Shown: positions 7,351-15,164 of the stretch, in pieces
Layout: every line of letters begins with the position of its first letter
Position numbering within the stretch: position 1 is the stretch's first letter
From: an uncultured Clostridia bacterium
GTDB lineage: Bacteria > Bacillota > Clostridia > TANB77 > CAG-508
Direction: 5' to 3'
DNA: 19,480 nt
NCBI GenBank assembly: GCA_934167305.1
Contig: CAKPKQ010000022.1
Location: forward strand, 1-19,480
The notes under the pieces: model-generated
Told to the model about the DNA's origin: nothing
Seen by the model: the letters and a program-made list of their open reading frames with translations, nothing else
The model's database searches: none
Made by a program: the position numbers and the translations under genes

Positions 7351-7373
7351 AGGAAAGTATTTATTACTTTCCT
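7351..7373 (-). terminator. Intrinsic terminator overlapping the aspartate kinase stop codon
   Basis: A 9-bp perfect stem, 7351-7359 with 7365-7373 (AGGAAAGTA/TACTTTCCT), and a 5-base loop, followed on the minus strand by TTTATTTTT. The TAA stop lies within the hairpin. Confidence 0.65.
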
Positions 7374-8086
7374 ACAATTGTTCCTATTTCATCATTAAAT
7401 GTATTTTTAACTATTATTTTTACACCATATTTTTTAGCTAATACCACACACCTATCATGTAAGACTTTAGCTCCATTTTTAGCCATTTCTTCCATATCAT
7501 CATAAGAAATATAATCTAACTTTTTAGCATTTTTATACTTATATGGATCTTTATCATAAACACCGTTCGTATCTGTAAAAATATAGCATTCTTCCTGTTC
7601 TAAAGCAGCTGCAATTGCAATAGCTGTCGTGTCTGAGCCATTTCTTCCTAATGTTGTTATATTGTTATTTTCATTTATTCCTTGAAATCCTGTTACAACC
7701 ACAACATCATTATTCTCTAGTCCGCTCCAAATCATTTTAGGGTATATGTCTTGAATTTTAGCTTCTGTATAATTTGAGTCAGTTACTATTCCAGCTTGCC
7801 ATCCTGTTAATGAAACAGCTTTATAGCCTAAGCTATGTAATAATATTGCAAACTTGCTACACGCCATTTGTTCTCCAACAGACATTAGAACATCTAATTC
7901 TCTTTTATTTGGTTCATCTGTCAATTCTTTTGCTTCTTTTATTAAATTATCTGTTGTTTTACCTTGAGCCGATAAAATAGCAACTACCTTTTCCCCACTT
8001 TCTAAAAATGAAATAGTCTTTTGTGCAGCTAGTTTTAACTTATTAGTATCAGCAATTGAGCTTCCTCCAAATTTAATTACTTTCAT
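7364..8086 (-). CDS. Aspartate kinase, catalytic domain only (no ACT domains)
   Basis: A 240-residue amino acid kinase that phosphorylates aspartate, the first step towards lysine, threonine, methionine and diaminopimelate. Motifs: KFGGSS (5-10), SAQGKTTDNLI (39-49), SVGEQMA (69-75), TLGRNGSDTTA (145-155), FTDTNGVYDKDP (170-181) and ISYDDMEEMAKNGAKVLHDR (193-212), all typical of aspartokinases. It stops right after the catalytic domain, whereas usual monofunctional enzymes have about 400 residues with two ACT regulatory domains. No ACT gene lies beside it. A GTG three codons upstream (8095) is possible, but the ATG gives the standard MKVIKFGGSS start. The AAGGA site is 12 bases away. Confidence 0.88.
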   Translation of the reverse strand: MKVIKFGGSSIADTNKLKLAAQKTISFLESGEKVVAILSAQGKTTDNLIKEAKELTDEPNKRELDVLMSVGEQMACSKFAILLHSLGYKAVSLTGWQAGIVTDSNYTEAKIQDIYPKMIWSGLENNDVVVVTGFQGINENNNITTLGRNGSDTTAIAIAAALEQEECYIFTDTNGVYDKDPYKYKNAKKLDYISYDDMEEMAKNGAKVLHDRCVVLAKKYGVKIIVKNTFNDEIGTIVGK

Positions 8087-8112
8087 AAGAACCACTAATC
8101 CTTATATAAAAA

Positions 8113-8147
8113 ATACAAGCCAATTTAATTTTAAATTCGACTTGTAT
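8113..8147 (-). terminator. Intrinsic terminator of prfB
   Basis: On the minus strand ATACAAG pairs with CTTGTAT, and the stem continues inward through T-G and C-G, a bulged G, then AATTT/AAATT. It is followed by TTTTTTATA. It lies 25 bases past the prfB stop and its U-tract reaches the ribosome site of the aspartate kinase gene. Confidence 0.75.
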
Positions 8148-8172
8148 ATAATATGTTTATTAAATTTTTTTG

Positions 8173-9280
8173 TTACTTTTCTAAATTAAATTTTAAATAA
8201 CTATCAATAAATCCATTTAAATCTCCATCCATTACAGCTTGAACATTTCCAACCTCATAATTAGTTCTATGGTCTTTTACTAAAGTGTATGGGCAAAATA
8301 CATAAGAACGAATTTGGCTTCCCCATGCAATATCCATTTGTATGCCTTTCAATTCATCAATTGTATCTTTTTGCTCCTTTTCTTTTAGATTCAATAATTT
8401 AGATTTTAGCATTTTCATTGCAGTATCTCTGTTTTGAAATTGTGAACGTTCAGTTTGACATGCTACAATAATTCCTGTTGGAATATGTGTTAGTCTTACT
8501 GCAGATGATGTCTTATTTATATGTTGACCACCTGCACCAGACGCCCTATAAACATCCATTTTTATATCATCAGGGTTAATATCCAATTCAATATCATCTG
8601 TTATTTCCGGCAAAACCTCAACAGAAGCAAAAGATGTATGTCTTCTGCCTCCTGCATCAAATGGTGAAATTCTAACTAATCTATGAACTCCCATCTCTCC
8701 TTTTAAGTATCCATAGGCATAATCACCATTCACAGAAAATGTAACACTTTTTAGACCTGCTTCATCACCTTCAAGATAATCAAGTTCTTTTACTTCATAA
8801 CCATTAGCATTTGCCCATCTTGTATACATTCTATATAACATTTCAGCCCAATCTTGAGCCTCTGTTCCTCCAGCACCTGGATGAATGGTTAGTATTGCAT
8901 TATTGTTATCATACTTTCCAGATAATAAAGTGGTTATTTCCAATTTTTCTATGTCTTTTTCTAATGTATATGTAGACTTTAATAACTCTTTAGCTAATTC
9001 TTCATCTTCTTCAGCTTGTAAAAGCTCACTCATTTCAAGTAAATTATTAAGTTCATTATTTAATTTTTTAAATCCATCTACTTTTGATTTTAAGCTGTTA
9101 ATTTGTTTTAAAACTTTTGAGCTATTATCTGTATCATTCCAAAAGTCGTTTTCAGTTGTTTTACTTTCTAACTCTTTTAACTCTTTTTCTTTATTTTCTA
9201 CATCAAAGTGAATCACCTATCTGTTCTAAACGTTTTTTTAGTTCTTGTAATTTTTTAGAGTTTTCTTCTAAATCTAACAT
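8173..9280 (-). CDS. prfB: Peptide chain release factor 2 (RF2), made by +1 programmed frameshift
   Basis: RF2 releases finished proteins at UGA and UAA. The gene is in two frames. The first starts at ATG 9280 (MLDLEENSKK..., 25 codons) and ends at an in-frame TGA at 9203-9205. Skipping one base at 9205 continues from D26 in the second frame to 8173, giving 368 residues. In this numbering the codon-recognition motif SPF is at 205-207 and the catalytic GGQ at 250-252, the same numbers as in E. coli RF2. The N-terminal half is the usual helical domain. The frameshift site reads CTT TGA T, after an AGGTGAT Shine-Dalgarno-like sequence. The feature spans both frames. A structured leader and a promoter lie upstream. 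Confidence 0.96.
9203..9218 (-). other. prfB programmed +1 frameshift site
   Basis: On the minus strand AGGTGAT (9212-9218), a 3-base gap, CTT (9206-9208), TGA (9203-9205), then T. This is the RF2 autoregulation device: when RF2 is scarce the ribosome slips forward at CUU and continues. The slippery CUU UGA is intact, but the base after the stop is U, not the usual C. Confidence 0.92.
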
Positions 9281-9327
9281 CTTCTCACATCCTAAACTTT
9301 ATATTTTTTACATTTTCTCCTAAATAT

Positions 9328-9409
9328 AAAAGGTAAAGACCTAAATCTCTACCTTTTGATTTTACAGTTTTCACTTATTGGTAGGGTTTACCTGATTTTT
9401 AACTGTAAA
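9328..9409 (-). promoter_or_regulatory. Structured prfB leader with two hairpins, possible attenuator
   Basis: Hairpin one: TTTACAGTT (9401-9409) with AACTGTAAA (9361-9369), with GGTA/TACC inside. Hairpin two: AAAAGGTA (9350-9357) with TACCTTTT (9328-9335), followed by ATATTT, terminator-like. Part of the first (AGGTAAA, 9387-9393) can pair perfectly with the 3' arm of the second (TTTACCT, 9331-9337), and CTACC (9380-9384) with GGTAG (9349-9353), so an alternative fold exists. It may simply terminate the unit upstream. Confidence 0.5.
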
Positions 9410-9447
9410 TAGATATTAAATATCTAGCTCTATTGTATTCTGTATTC

Positions 9448-9477
9448 ATTTTAGTTTCTACTCATACAATTTATCAA
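9448..9477 (-). promoter_or_regulatory. Candidate sigma-A promoter of prfB
   Basis: On the minus strand TTGATA (9472-9477), an 18-base spacer and TAAAAT (9448-9453). It would give a leader of about 160 bases containing both hairpins. Confidence 0.5.
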
Positions 9478-9509
9478 TCATTTTCTATGCTTATATAGCA
9501 TTTTATTTA

Positions 9510-9935
9510 TTAAAAAGTCCGTTTAATCCAATTTTTAATTTTTATAAAAACTGACTCTTTATATTCTACCATAGCAACAGGATTTTCTACTGTTTCTATC
9601 TTTTTCTTAAATAAGTTATCAGGATTATACTTTTCTCTTAATTCGGTTTGATATCTTATTTCATTATTTTTTAGAGTATTATTAAATTCTCTCTGCTGAG
9701 CATCATCACACCAAAATTTTTTATATATAATTGCCAATATTGCTTTTGTTTTTGGTTTTAATTGCATATCCTTTATTTTTTTTGTATGATCTAATTTTGG
9801 TTTATAAGTTACTGAAGCATTGGCATTTAAAAAATCCATAAATTTTGGTGAAACTTTATCAACATCTTCTTTTCTTGTATGCTTTAGTATATCTAATGTT
9901 TCAGTAATTGCCTCACTATATTCAATACTTACCAT
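9510..9935 (-). CDS. Hypothetical protein, 141 residues
   Basis: Unknown function. Soluble, charged and mostly helical by appearance. Residues 1-45 run from an acidic helix into PKFMDFLNANAS. The middle (about 50-80) carries DHTKKIKDMQLKPKTKAILAI, and a helix at 80-115 is rich in charged residues and ends in REKYNPDNLFKKK. The C-terminus is basic (KIKNWIKRTF). There is no signal peptide or catalytic motif. The family looks like one of the conserved but uncharacterised Clostridia proteins. A strong CGGAGGA ribosome site overlaps the end of the preceding gene's spacer, and the 18-base gap to that gene implies one transcript. Confidence 0.75.
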   Translation of the reverse strand: MVSIEYSEAITETLDILKHTRKEDVDKVSPKFMDFLNANASVTYKPKLDHTKKIKDMQLKPKTKAILAIIYKKFWCDDAQQREFNNTLKNNEIRYQTELREKYNPDNLFKKKIETVENPVAMVEYKESVFIKIKNWIKRTF

Positions 9936-9953
9936 TTTTATCCTCCGAAAATT

Positions 9954-10913
9954 TTATTCCAAAGTATGTGGGTCTTTTTGCAACTCTGTTATATCAGTTA
10001 TAGCATTTAATGCATCTCCTACTTCTCCTTGAGTTAAACCTTTAATTCCTTCTCCGATCTCTTCAGCTGTATGTTCTGCAATTCCCAAATCTTTTGATAG
10101 GTTGCCTTTGATTTCATCTAATGTTGTTTCTTTTCCATCTAAAAGTGATAATTGACTATCTGATTCTGACTTTAATTCTTCAACATCCAACTCTTTAGAA
10201 GTTTTTTGAACTGTAAAAATATGATTATCTTCTGTTTCTAATTTTGAGTCCGTAGTAGAATAAACTATGAAATTTCCATCTTTAGTAGGAGCAGATATAT
10301 AATATTTTCCATCAAGAATATTTATAGAAACATTTTCAGACAATGCAGTAATTTCAGAAATTAACCCATTTAATTTCTGAATTTTTTTCTCAATTGGAGT
10401 GTCCTTTGGTGTTCTTCCACGAGCGACTTCACAAGCTCCATTAATTAATGTACCTACAATTGACCATCTTTTATCCATTTCTGTTTTTGGACTCATATCA
10501 ACGTTTCCATCAATTTCTCTAAAAAGATCACACTTTACACCGTATACTGCATCCCAAGGATACGCGTCCCCCGCTATCATCTTATATTTATTTCCTTCAA
10601 GACCTTCGCGTGTATTAAAATCTGCTTTTTTAAATTCCATCGCATTCATTTTTTGTGTTGACACAGTTTTCGCAATTATATTAGAGTCATGTTTCTGCAA
10701 ACACCTTTGAATATTTCCATCGCTCATTCCATAGGTTATATAATATCCTTTTTCATTTTTTACGCTTATCAAATTTCTAGTATCATTTATGTCATTTCCT
10801 GGCTTGCTGTCTAACGTTCTGTCTAAATTAGCATTACCAGATATCATTGCAACTCTTAATAAAAAATCACTGATAAAATTCAAGTTTTCTTTTTTCTCTT
10901 CATCCATACTCAT
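9954..10913 (-). CDS. Hypothetical protein, 319 residues
   Basis: Unknown function. Cytoplasmic by appearance (no signal peptide or membrane segment). Residues 1-60 are charged. Residues about 60-165 form the most structured part, with GYYITYGMSDGNIQRCL, GDAYPWDAVYGVKCDLF and WSIVGTLINGACEVARGR. Around 190-235 the pattern of short strands (INILDGKYYISAPTKDGNFI) suggests a beta-rich domain. The last 80 residues are acidic, with a helical repeat-like part (IAEHTAEEIGEGIKGL). It starts with ATG ATA-like context MSMDEEKK, with an AAAGGA site. It has its own promoter just behind the HD gene and is followed by the 141-residue gene. Could be an accessory two-gene module. Confidence 0.75.
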   Translation of the reverse strand: MSMDEEKKENLNFISDFLLRVAMISGNANLDRTLDSKPGNDINDTRNLISVKNEKGYYITYGMSDGNIQRCLQKHDSNIIAKTVSTQKMNAMEFKKADFNTREGLEGNKYKMIAGDAYPWDAVYGVKCDLFREIDGNVDMSPKTEMDKRWSIVGTLINGACEVARGRTPKDTPIEKKIQKLNGLISEITALSENVSINILDGKYYISAPTKDGNFIVYSTTDSKLETEDNHIFTVQKTSKELDVEELKSESDSQLSLLDGKETTLDEIKGNLSKDLGIAEHTAEEIGEGIKGLTQGEVGDALNAITDITELQKDPHTLE

Positions 10914-10949
10914 ATTTTGTTTCCTTTCTTCATATAAAATACTAATGAT

Positions 10950-10978
10950 ATTATCTCATAAAATCAATTTCTTGGCAA
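10950..10978 (-). promoter_or_regulatory. Sigma-A-type promoter of the two-gene unknown unit
   Basis: On the minus strand TTGCCA (10973-10978), a 17-base spacer and GATAAT (10950-10955), immediately behind the HD gene stop and about 37 bases before the 319-residue gene. Confidence 0.6.
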
Positions 10979-10981
10979 TAC

Positions 10982-12010
10982 TTATAATAAATTAAAGTCC
11001 AGCCAAATATATGCTGACATATCATAATTTAATACTTTATCTATAAGCTCTTTTGCTTCTTTTTCAATCAATGTTATTCTTTTTCCATTAACTAAAGGGT
11101 TAATATATCTTCTCTTGGCTCCATGATGAACAAAATATACATTTTCAGGTTGTTGATTTGATATGTTAATCTTTTTAGCATTTTTCCAAATATCATATAC
11201 TTTTGAGTATCTAGAGCTTTCAATAATTTTAATTACGTCACTTTCTTTTTTGCTATATAAGTCTTCTATTGTTATTAAATTTTCTTCATTTAGTTTTTTA
11301 ACAATATCTGCTAAAAATTGCATTGAATATCTTGTTCTTTCTTCAAAATAAATTATAGCCAACTTAGACATTGCTCTAACAAATTTCATTGCAATATCTA
11401 AAGTTTTAAAGCCTAATTCTGACACATTATTTTCATTTGATTGAATTATTATATCATTATATATCTCTTCAATTTCTTGCAAGTTTAATTTATTATAGTG
11501 AAATAGAGCATTTGCTAGAGTATATTCCAGTCTATCAGCTGAAAGCATTGGCGTATCATTGTCTGCTATAGGATATTTATGATAATCATTTACTTCTTCT
11601 AATTTAATATTATCTCTTTTCAATAAGCTCATTATTTCAAAGGAATTTGATATTATTTCTGTAGTTAAGTCTTCTGTTGACTCTTGAGTCATATAATCAC
11701 CATTTAAAAAATCTATGCAATGTTTAAATACTGGTGTTGCAATATCATGAAAAAGTCCAGCTAGAGTTTGTTTTTTATCATGTGTAAAATGCCAAACTAT
11801 TAAAGCTACACCAATCGAATGATCTAAAGTTGAATAAAAATAACTACTTTCAAATAAATCACTATAAATTGTTCCGCAAGTAATACTTATATAGTTTTGT
11901 TTAAATAAAGCTTCTGTATTTATATATTCCCATAGCCATTCTGGAAAATCTGGCTCTAATACTTTAAAGTATTCTAAAGTTCTTTTATTTACTGTATCTA
12001 AATAGTTCAT
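10982..12010 (-). CDS. HD-domain phosphohydrolase
   Basis: A 342-residue cytoplasmic metal-dependent phosphohydrolase of the HD superfamily. The HD metal ligands are visible: H64 (TLDHSIGV), H88-D89 (LAGLFHDIATP) and D159 (LSADRLEY). This spacing and the SADRLEYT motif resemble the dGTPase/SAMHD1-like branch, which acts on (deoxy)nucleoside triphosphates, but the substrate cannot be read from the sequence. The C-terminal half is helical and not assigned. The ATG is six bases after the copA stop, and its AAGGAGG site (12023-12029) lies in the end of copA, so the two genes are probably translationally coupled. A link to copper stress is only positional. Confidence 0.85.
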   Translation of the reverse strand: MNYLDTVNKRTLEYFKVLEPDFPEWLWEYINTEALFKQNYISITCGTIYSDLFESSYFYSTLDHSIGVALIVWHFTHDKKQTLAGLFHDIATPVFKHCIDFLNGDYMTQESTEDLTTEIISNSFEIMSLLKRDNIKLEEVNDYHKYPIADNDTPMLSADRLEYTLANALFHYNKLNLQEIEEIYNDIIIQSNENNVSELGFKTLDIAMKFVRAMSKLAIIYFEERTRYSMQFLADIVKKLNEENLITIEDLYSKKESDVIKIIESSRYSKVYDIWKNAKKINISNQQPENVYFVHHGAKRRYINPLVNGKRITLIEKEAKELIDKVLNYDMSAYIWLDFNLL

Positions 12011-12016
12011 AATTTA

Positions 12017-14218
12017 CTACTTCCTCCTTAACCTTAATGCATTTAATACTACTGTTAAGCTACTAATTGTCATGCTAAACGCTGCTATCATTGGATTTAG
12101 TGTAATTCCTAATGGTTGTAAAATTCCTGCAGCAATTGGAATCATACATACATTGTAGAAAAACGCCCAAAATAGATTTTGCTTTATATTTCTTACGGTT
12201 TTACTACTAATGTCTAATAAATCATTTATTCTCTCTAAGTTGTCATTCATAATAACTACTTGAGCTGAATCTCTTGCAATATCTGTACCACTTGATACAG
12301 AAACTCCAATATTAGCAGTTACTAAACTAACACTATCATTTATTCCATCTCCACACATCATTACTAATCCTTTTTCCTTTAGTTTGTTTATAGTTTCTGC
12401 CTTTTCTTTTGGAGTAACATTTGCAACAACATTTGTTATTCCTATTTGATTAGCAATTACGTTTGCTGTTTTTTCATTGTCACCTGTTAGCATTACAACA
12501 TCAATGTTCTTGCTCTTTAGTTCTGTTATTACTTGTGGAACATTCTCTTTTATAACATCACTTACACCTAGCAAGGCTACTAGCTTTTTATTTAGGCTTA
12601 CAAATAAAATACTATTTCCGTCACTTATTAGTTTTTGCTCATCTTCGCTATTTGTTAGTTCAACATTATTTTCTAACATTAGTTTTTTATTGCCAATTAA
12701 ATAATTCTTTTCATCAGATGTTTTTCCCTCTATTCCAAATCCAGGAATAGCTTTAAAATCTTTTACAGCTATTAAACTAATATTATCTTCTTGTGCTTTA
12801 TTTACAATGGCCCTTGCTATTGGATGTTCTGATTTATTTTCTAGACTTGCTATATCTTTTAATAATTCCTTTTCATTTTCATTACTATAGTTATACATCC
12901 TAGAAACTGTTAATGTTCCTTTTGTTAATGTTCCTGTTTTATCAAAGCAAATAGTCTTTACTTTGTGTGCGTTTTCTAATGTCTCACTTGACTTTACTAA
13001 TATACCTTTTTTACTTGCATTTCCAGATGCAATAACAATTGCAAGAGGAGTTGCTAGGCCAAGACTACAAGGACATGCCACAACTAATATGCTTACAAAT
13101 ATATTTATTGCAACAGAAAAATCTTTAGAAATTGTTAACCATATACAAAATATAATTATAGCAATTACTAAAACAGTTGGTACAAAATAACCACTTATTT
13201 TATCTGCTATTTTAGCTATTGGAGCTTTTGTGCTTGTTGCTTGTGCTACTAGTTTTACTATTTCTGACACAGTTGATTCTTTGCCTATTTTTTCTGCTCT
13301 ATATTGAATTGTTCCTTCATAATTTATACTTCCTGCAATTACTTTAGAGCCTACTTCTCTTTTTACAGGTACACTCTCCCCTGTTATAAATGATTCGTTT
13401 ATATGTGTAGTTCCTTGAACGACCTCTCCATCAACTGCAATTTTTTCACCTGGTTTGCAAATAACAATATCGCCTTTTTTAATTTCATCTAATGTAACTT
13501 TTACTTCTTGTCCATCTTTCAAAATCGTTGCATTATTAGGAGTTATTGTCATAAGCTGTTTTAAAGCCTCTTTAGTTTTATCTTTATTTTTGTTTTCAAT
13601 ATATCTACCTATCTCAATAAAAAATATAACGATTGCAGCTGATTCATAATATAAATTTTCTACGTACTGAATATTTCCTTTTAATATTTGAACTGTACCA
13701 TATATACTATATATGAAACTTGCCAATACTCCAATCATTACTAAGGTATCCATATTAGGTGTTTTGTGTATTAAATTTTTATATCCATTTTTTAGAATAT
13801 CTTTTCCTAAAGTTATAACAACTACAGTTAATATTAATAACGTAATTGCATAATTTACAGGATGATGCATCATATTCAAAAATGGAATAGATGGTAACCC
13901 TACCATGTGCGCCATTGATATATATAATATAACTAATGATGTTATTGTTATTGCAATTAGTTTATATTTCTCAGTACCTTTTTTCTTACTCTCTTTTTCA
14001 AATGTATCAATTCCTAAACTTGTAAACCCTGCTTTTTCTATAAATTTTTCAACTTGCTCTAGTGTTAGTTTTTGCTCATCATATTCAATATTTGCATTAT
14101 TCATAACTAAATTTACATTTGCTTGCTTTATTCCATCTTGTTTGTTTAAATACTTTTCTAAACCTGATGAACATGCACTACAAGTCATTCCATCTATTTT
14201 TAATAATACTTTTTTCAT
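12017..14218 (-). CDS. copA: Copper-translocating P-type ATPase CopA
   Basis: A 733-residue P1B-type ATPase that pumps Cu(I) out of the cytoplasm. One N-terminal heavy-metal domain carries GMTCSAC (10-16). Eight hydrophobic segments can be placed. The actuator motif TGES is at 279-282, the ion-binding CPC at 382-384 (ACPCSLGLATP), the phosphorylated DKTGT at 426-430, the HP pair at 465-466 and GDGIND at 623-628. YN (688-689) and MxxSS (716-720) in the last two helices are the copper-specific residues. The hinge reads GDGINDSV where AP is usual. The start has AAGGAG within the end of copZ, with a 3-base gap between the genes. Confidence 0.95.
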   Translation of the reverse strand: MKKVLLKIDGMTCSACSSGLEKYLNKQDGIKQANVNLVMNNANIEYDEQKLTLEQVEKFIEKAGFTSLGIDTFEKESKKKGTEKYKLIAITITSLVILYISMAHMVGLPSIPFLNMMHHPVNYAITLLILTVVVITLGKDILKNGYKNLIHKTPNMDTLVMIGVLASFIYSIYGTVQILKGNIQYVENLYYESAAIVIFFIEIGRYIENKNKDKTKEALKQLMTITPNNATILKDGQEVKVTLDEIKKGDIVICKPGEKIAVDGEVVQGTTHINESFITGESVPVKREVGSKVIAGSINYEGTIQYRAEKIGKESTVSEIVKLVAQATSTKAPIAKIADKISGYFVPTVLVIAIIIFCIWLTISKDFSVAINIFVSILVVACPCSLGLATPLAIVIASGNASKKGILVKSSETLENAHKVKTICFDKTGTLTKGTLTVSRMYNYSNENEKELLKDIASLENKSEHPIARAIVNKAQEDNISLIAVKDFKAIPGFGIEGKTSDEKNYLIGNKKLMLENNVELTNSEDEQKLISDGNSILFVSLNKKLVALLGVSDVIKENVPQVITELKSKNIDVVMLTGDNEKTANVIANQIGITNVVANVTPKEKAETINKLKEKGLVMMCGDGINDSVSLVTANIGVSVSSGTDIARDSAQVVIMNDNLERINDLLDISSKTVRNIKQNLFWAFFYNVCMIPIAAGILQPLGITLNPMIAAFSMTISSLTVVLNALRLRRK

Positions 14219-14221
14219 GTA

Positions 14222-14428
14222 TTATTCTCCTTTAAAACCTGCATCTTCTATTTCTTGAAGAATTGTATTTAATTCTACCTCTTCCTCATTATATTTTATA
14301 TCAGCTGATTTTTCTTCTAAGCTTACTTTAGCACTTTCTACTCCATCTACATTATTTAATATTTTTTCTAATCTATTAGAACATCCTGCACAATGCATTC
14401 CTTCTATTTTTAATTTAATTTCTTTCAT
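14222..14428 (-). CDS. copZ: Heavy-metal-associated copper chaperone, CopZ-like
   Basis: A 68-residue single-domain HMA protein with the Cu(I)-binding motif GMHCAGC (residues 10-16) and the usual beta-alpha-beta-beta-alpha-beta pattern ending in EDAGFKG. Such chaperones carry Cu(I) to the CopA pump. It sits directly upstream of copA, with a 3-base gap, and its AGGAGG site is well placed. The MHCAGC form differs from the MTCSAC of the CopA domain, as is usual for chaperone and ATPase pairs. Confidence 0.92.
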   Translation of the reverse strand: MKEIKLKIEGMHCAGCSNRLEKILNNVDGVESAKVSLEEKSADIKYNEEEVELNTILQEIEDAGFKGE

Positions 14429-14470
14429 TTTATATTCCTCCTAAATTTATTATGCTTTATTTAATAAAGA

Positions 14471-15154
14471 TTATACTTTTAAAGATTTAGCAAAATTATA
14501 TATATACACTGTAATTACGATTACAAGTAAACCAATACTTACAATTTGATTTGGTGTAATTAAAATTCTAAGATGATCATACCTTAACATGTCCAAGAAT
14601 AACTTAGTTAATATAGTTACTATTAGAGTTATATATGTAATTCCTTTGATTTTTTTCAAACTACTGCATACAATAAATATAACTAAAAATGATATTGTTT
14701 CAACAATTTGAATTGGAAATAGTGAAATATTTAATCCATCCACATAAGTTACTGAAAAAATTCCGTTATATGGAATTCCATAACAACATCCTGCTAGAAA
14801 ACAAGCAACTTTTGTACCACTATATACTAACGGTAATGATAAAGCTGTGTATTTAATAATTTTATTGTCTGTTGAATGAATTTTTTCAAAAACAATTGAT
14901 GCAATAAGAACTCCAATTAGTCCACCGTAAGATGATAATCCTGATTTTAAAAAGCTATTGTTTCCTGATATAATAAAAGTATATAGCTTTCCAAAAATAA
15001 ATGCAAAAATAACATACATAATAAAGAAAAGATATATTTTTTTATATTCGTATTTATCTTTTTTTAATGACAAATATATATATACCATTCCAATAATTAC
15101 TGAAGTCACTATAATTAAATTATATACCCAAATCGGTGATTTATGTAATATCAT
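14471..15154 (-). CDS. Lgt-like (prolipoprotein diacylglyceryl transferase family) membrane protein
   Basis: A 227-residue protein with about seven hydrophobic helices and the Lgt landmarks in order: SGLSSYGGLIG (71-81), PIQIVET (147-153), LDMLRYD (187-193) and NQIVSIGL (202-209). The canonical Lgt histidine (FHGG) is replaced by SYGG. The Lgt signature, with its Arg and Asn, is replaced by a cysteine-rich segment, ACFLAGCCYG (C118, C123, C124). So the fold is Lgt-like but the standard transferase residues are missing, and the activity is uncertain. Its GAGG ribosome site overlaps the TGA of the gene before it, and copZ follows after 42 bases. Position in the copper operon plus the cysteines suggests a copper or thiol connection, which is inference. 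Confidence 0.75.
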   Translation of the reverse strand: MILHKSPIWVYNLIIVTSVIIGMVYIYLSLKKDKYEYKKIYLFFIMYVIFAFIFGKLYTFIISGNNSFLKSGLSSYGGLIGVLIASIVFEKIHSTDNKIIKYTALSLPLVYSGTKVACFLAGCCYGIPYNGIFSVTYVDGLNISLFPIQIVETISFLVIFIVCSSLKKIKGITYITLIVTILTKLFLDMLRYDHLRILITPNQIVSIGLLVIVITVYIYNFAKSLKV

Positions 15155-15164
15155 AATTTATACC

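Noticed and set aside
9361..9409. c-di-GMP or other known riboswitch before prfB
   Set aside because: AGGTAAACC loosely recalls one conserved stretch of the c-di-GMP-I class, but the rest of the conserved core is absent.
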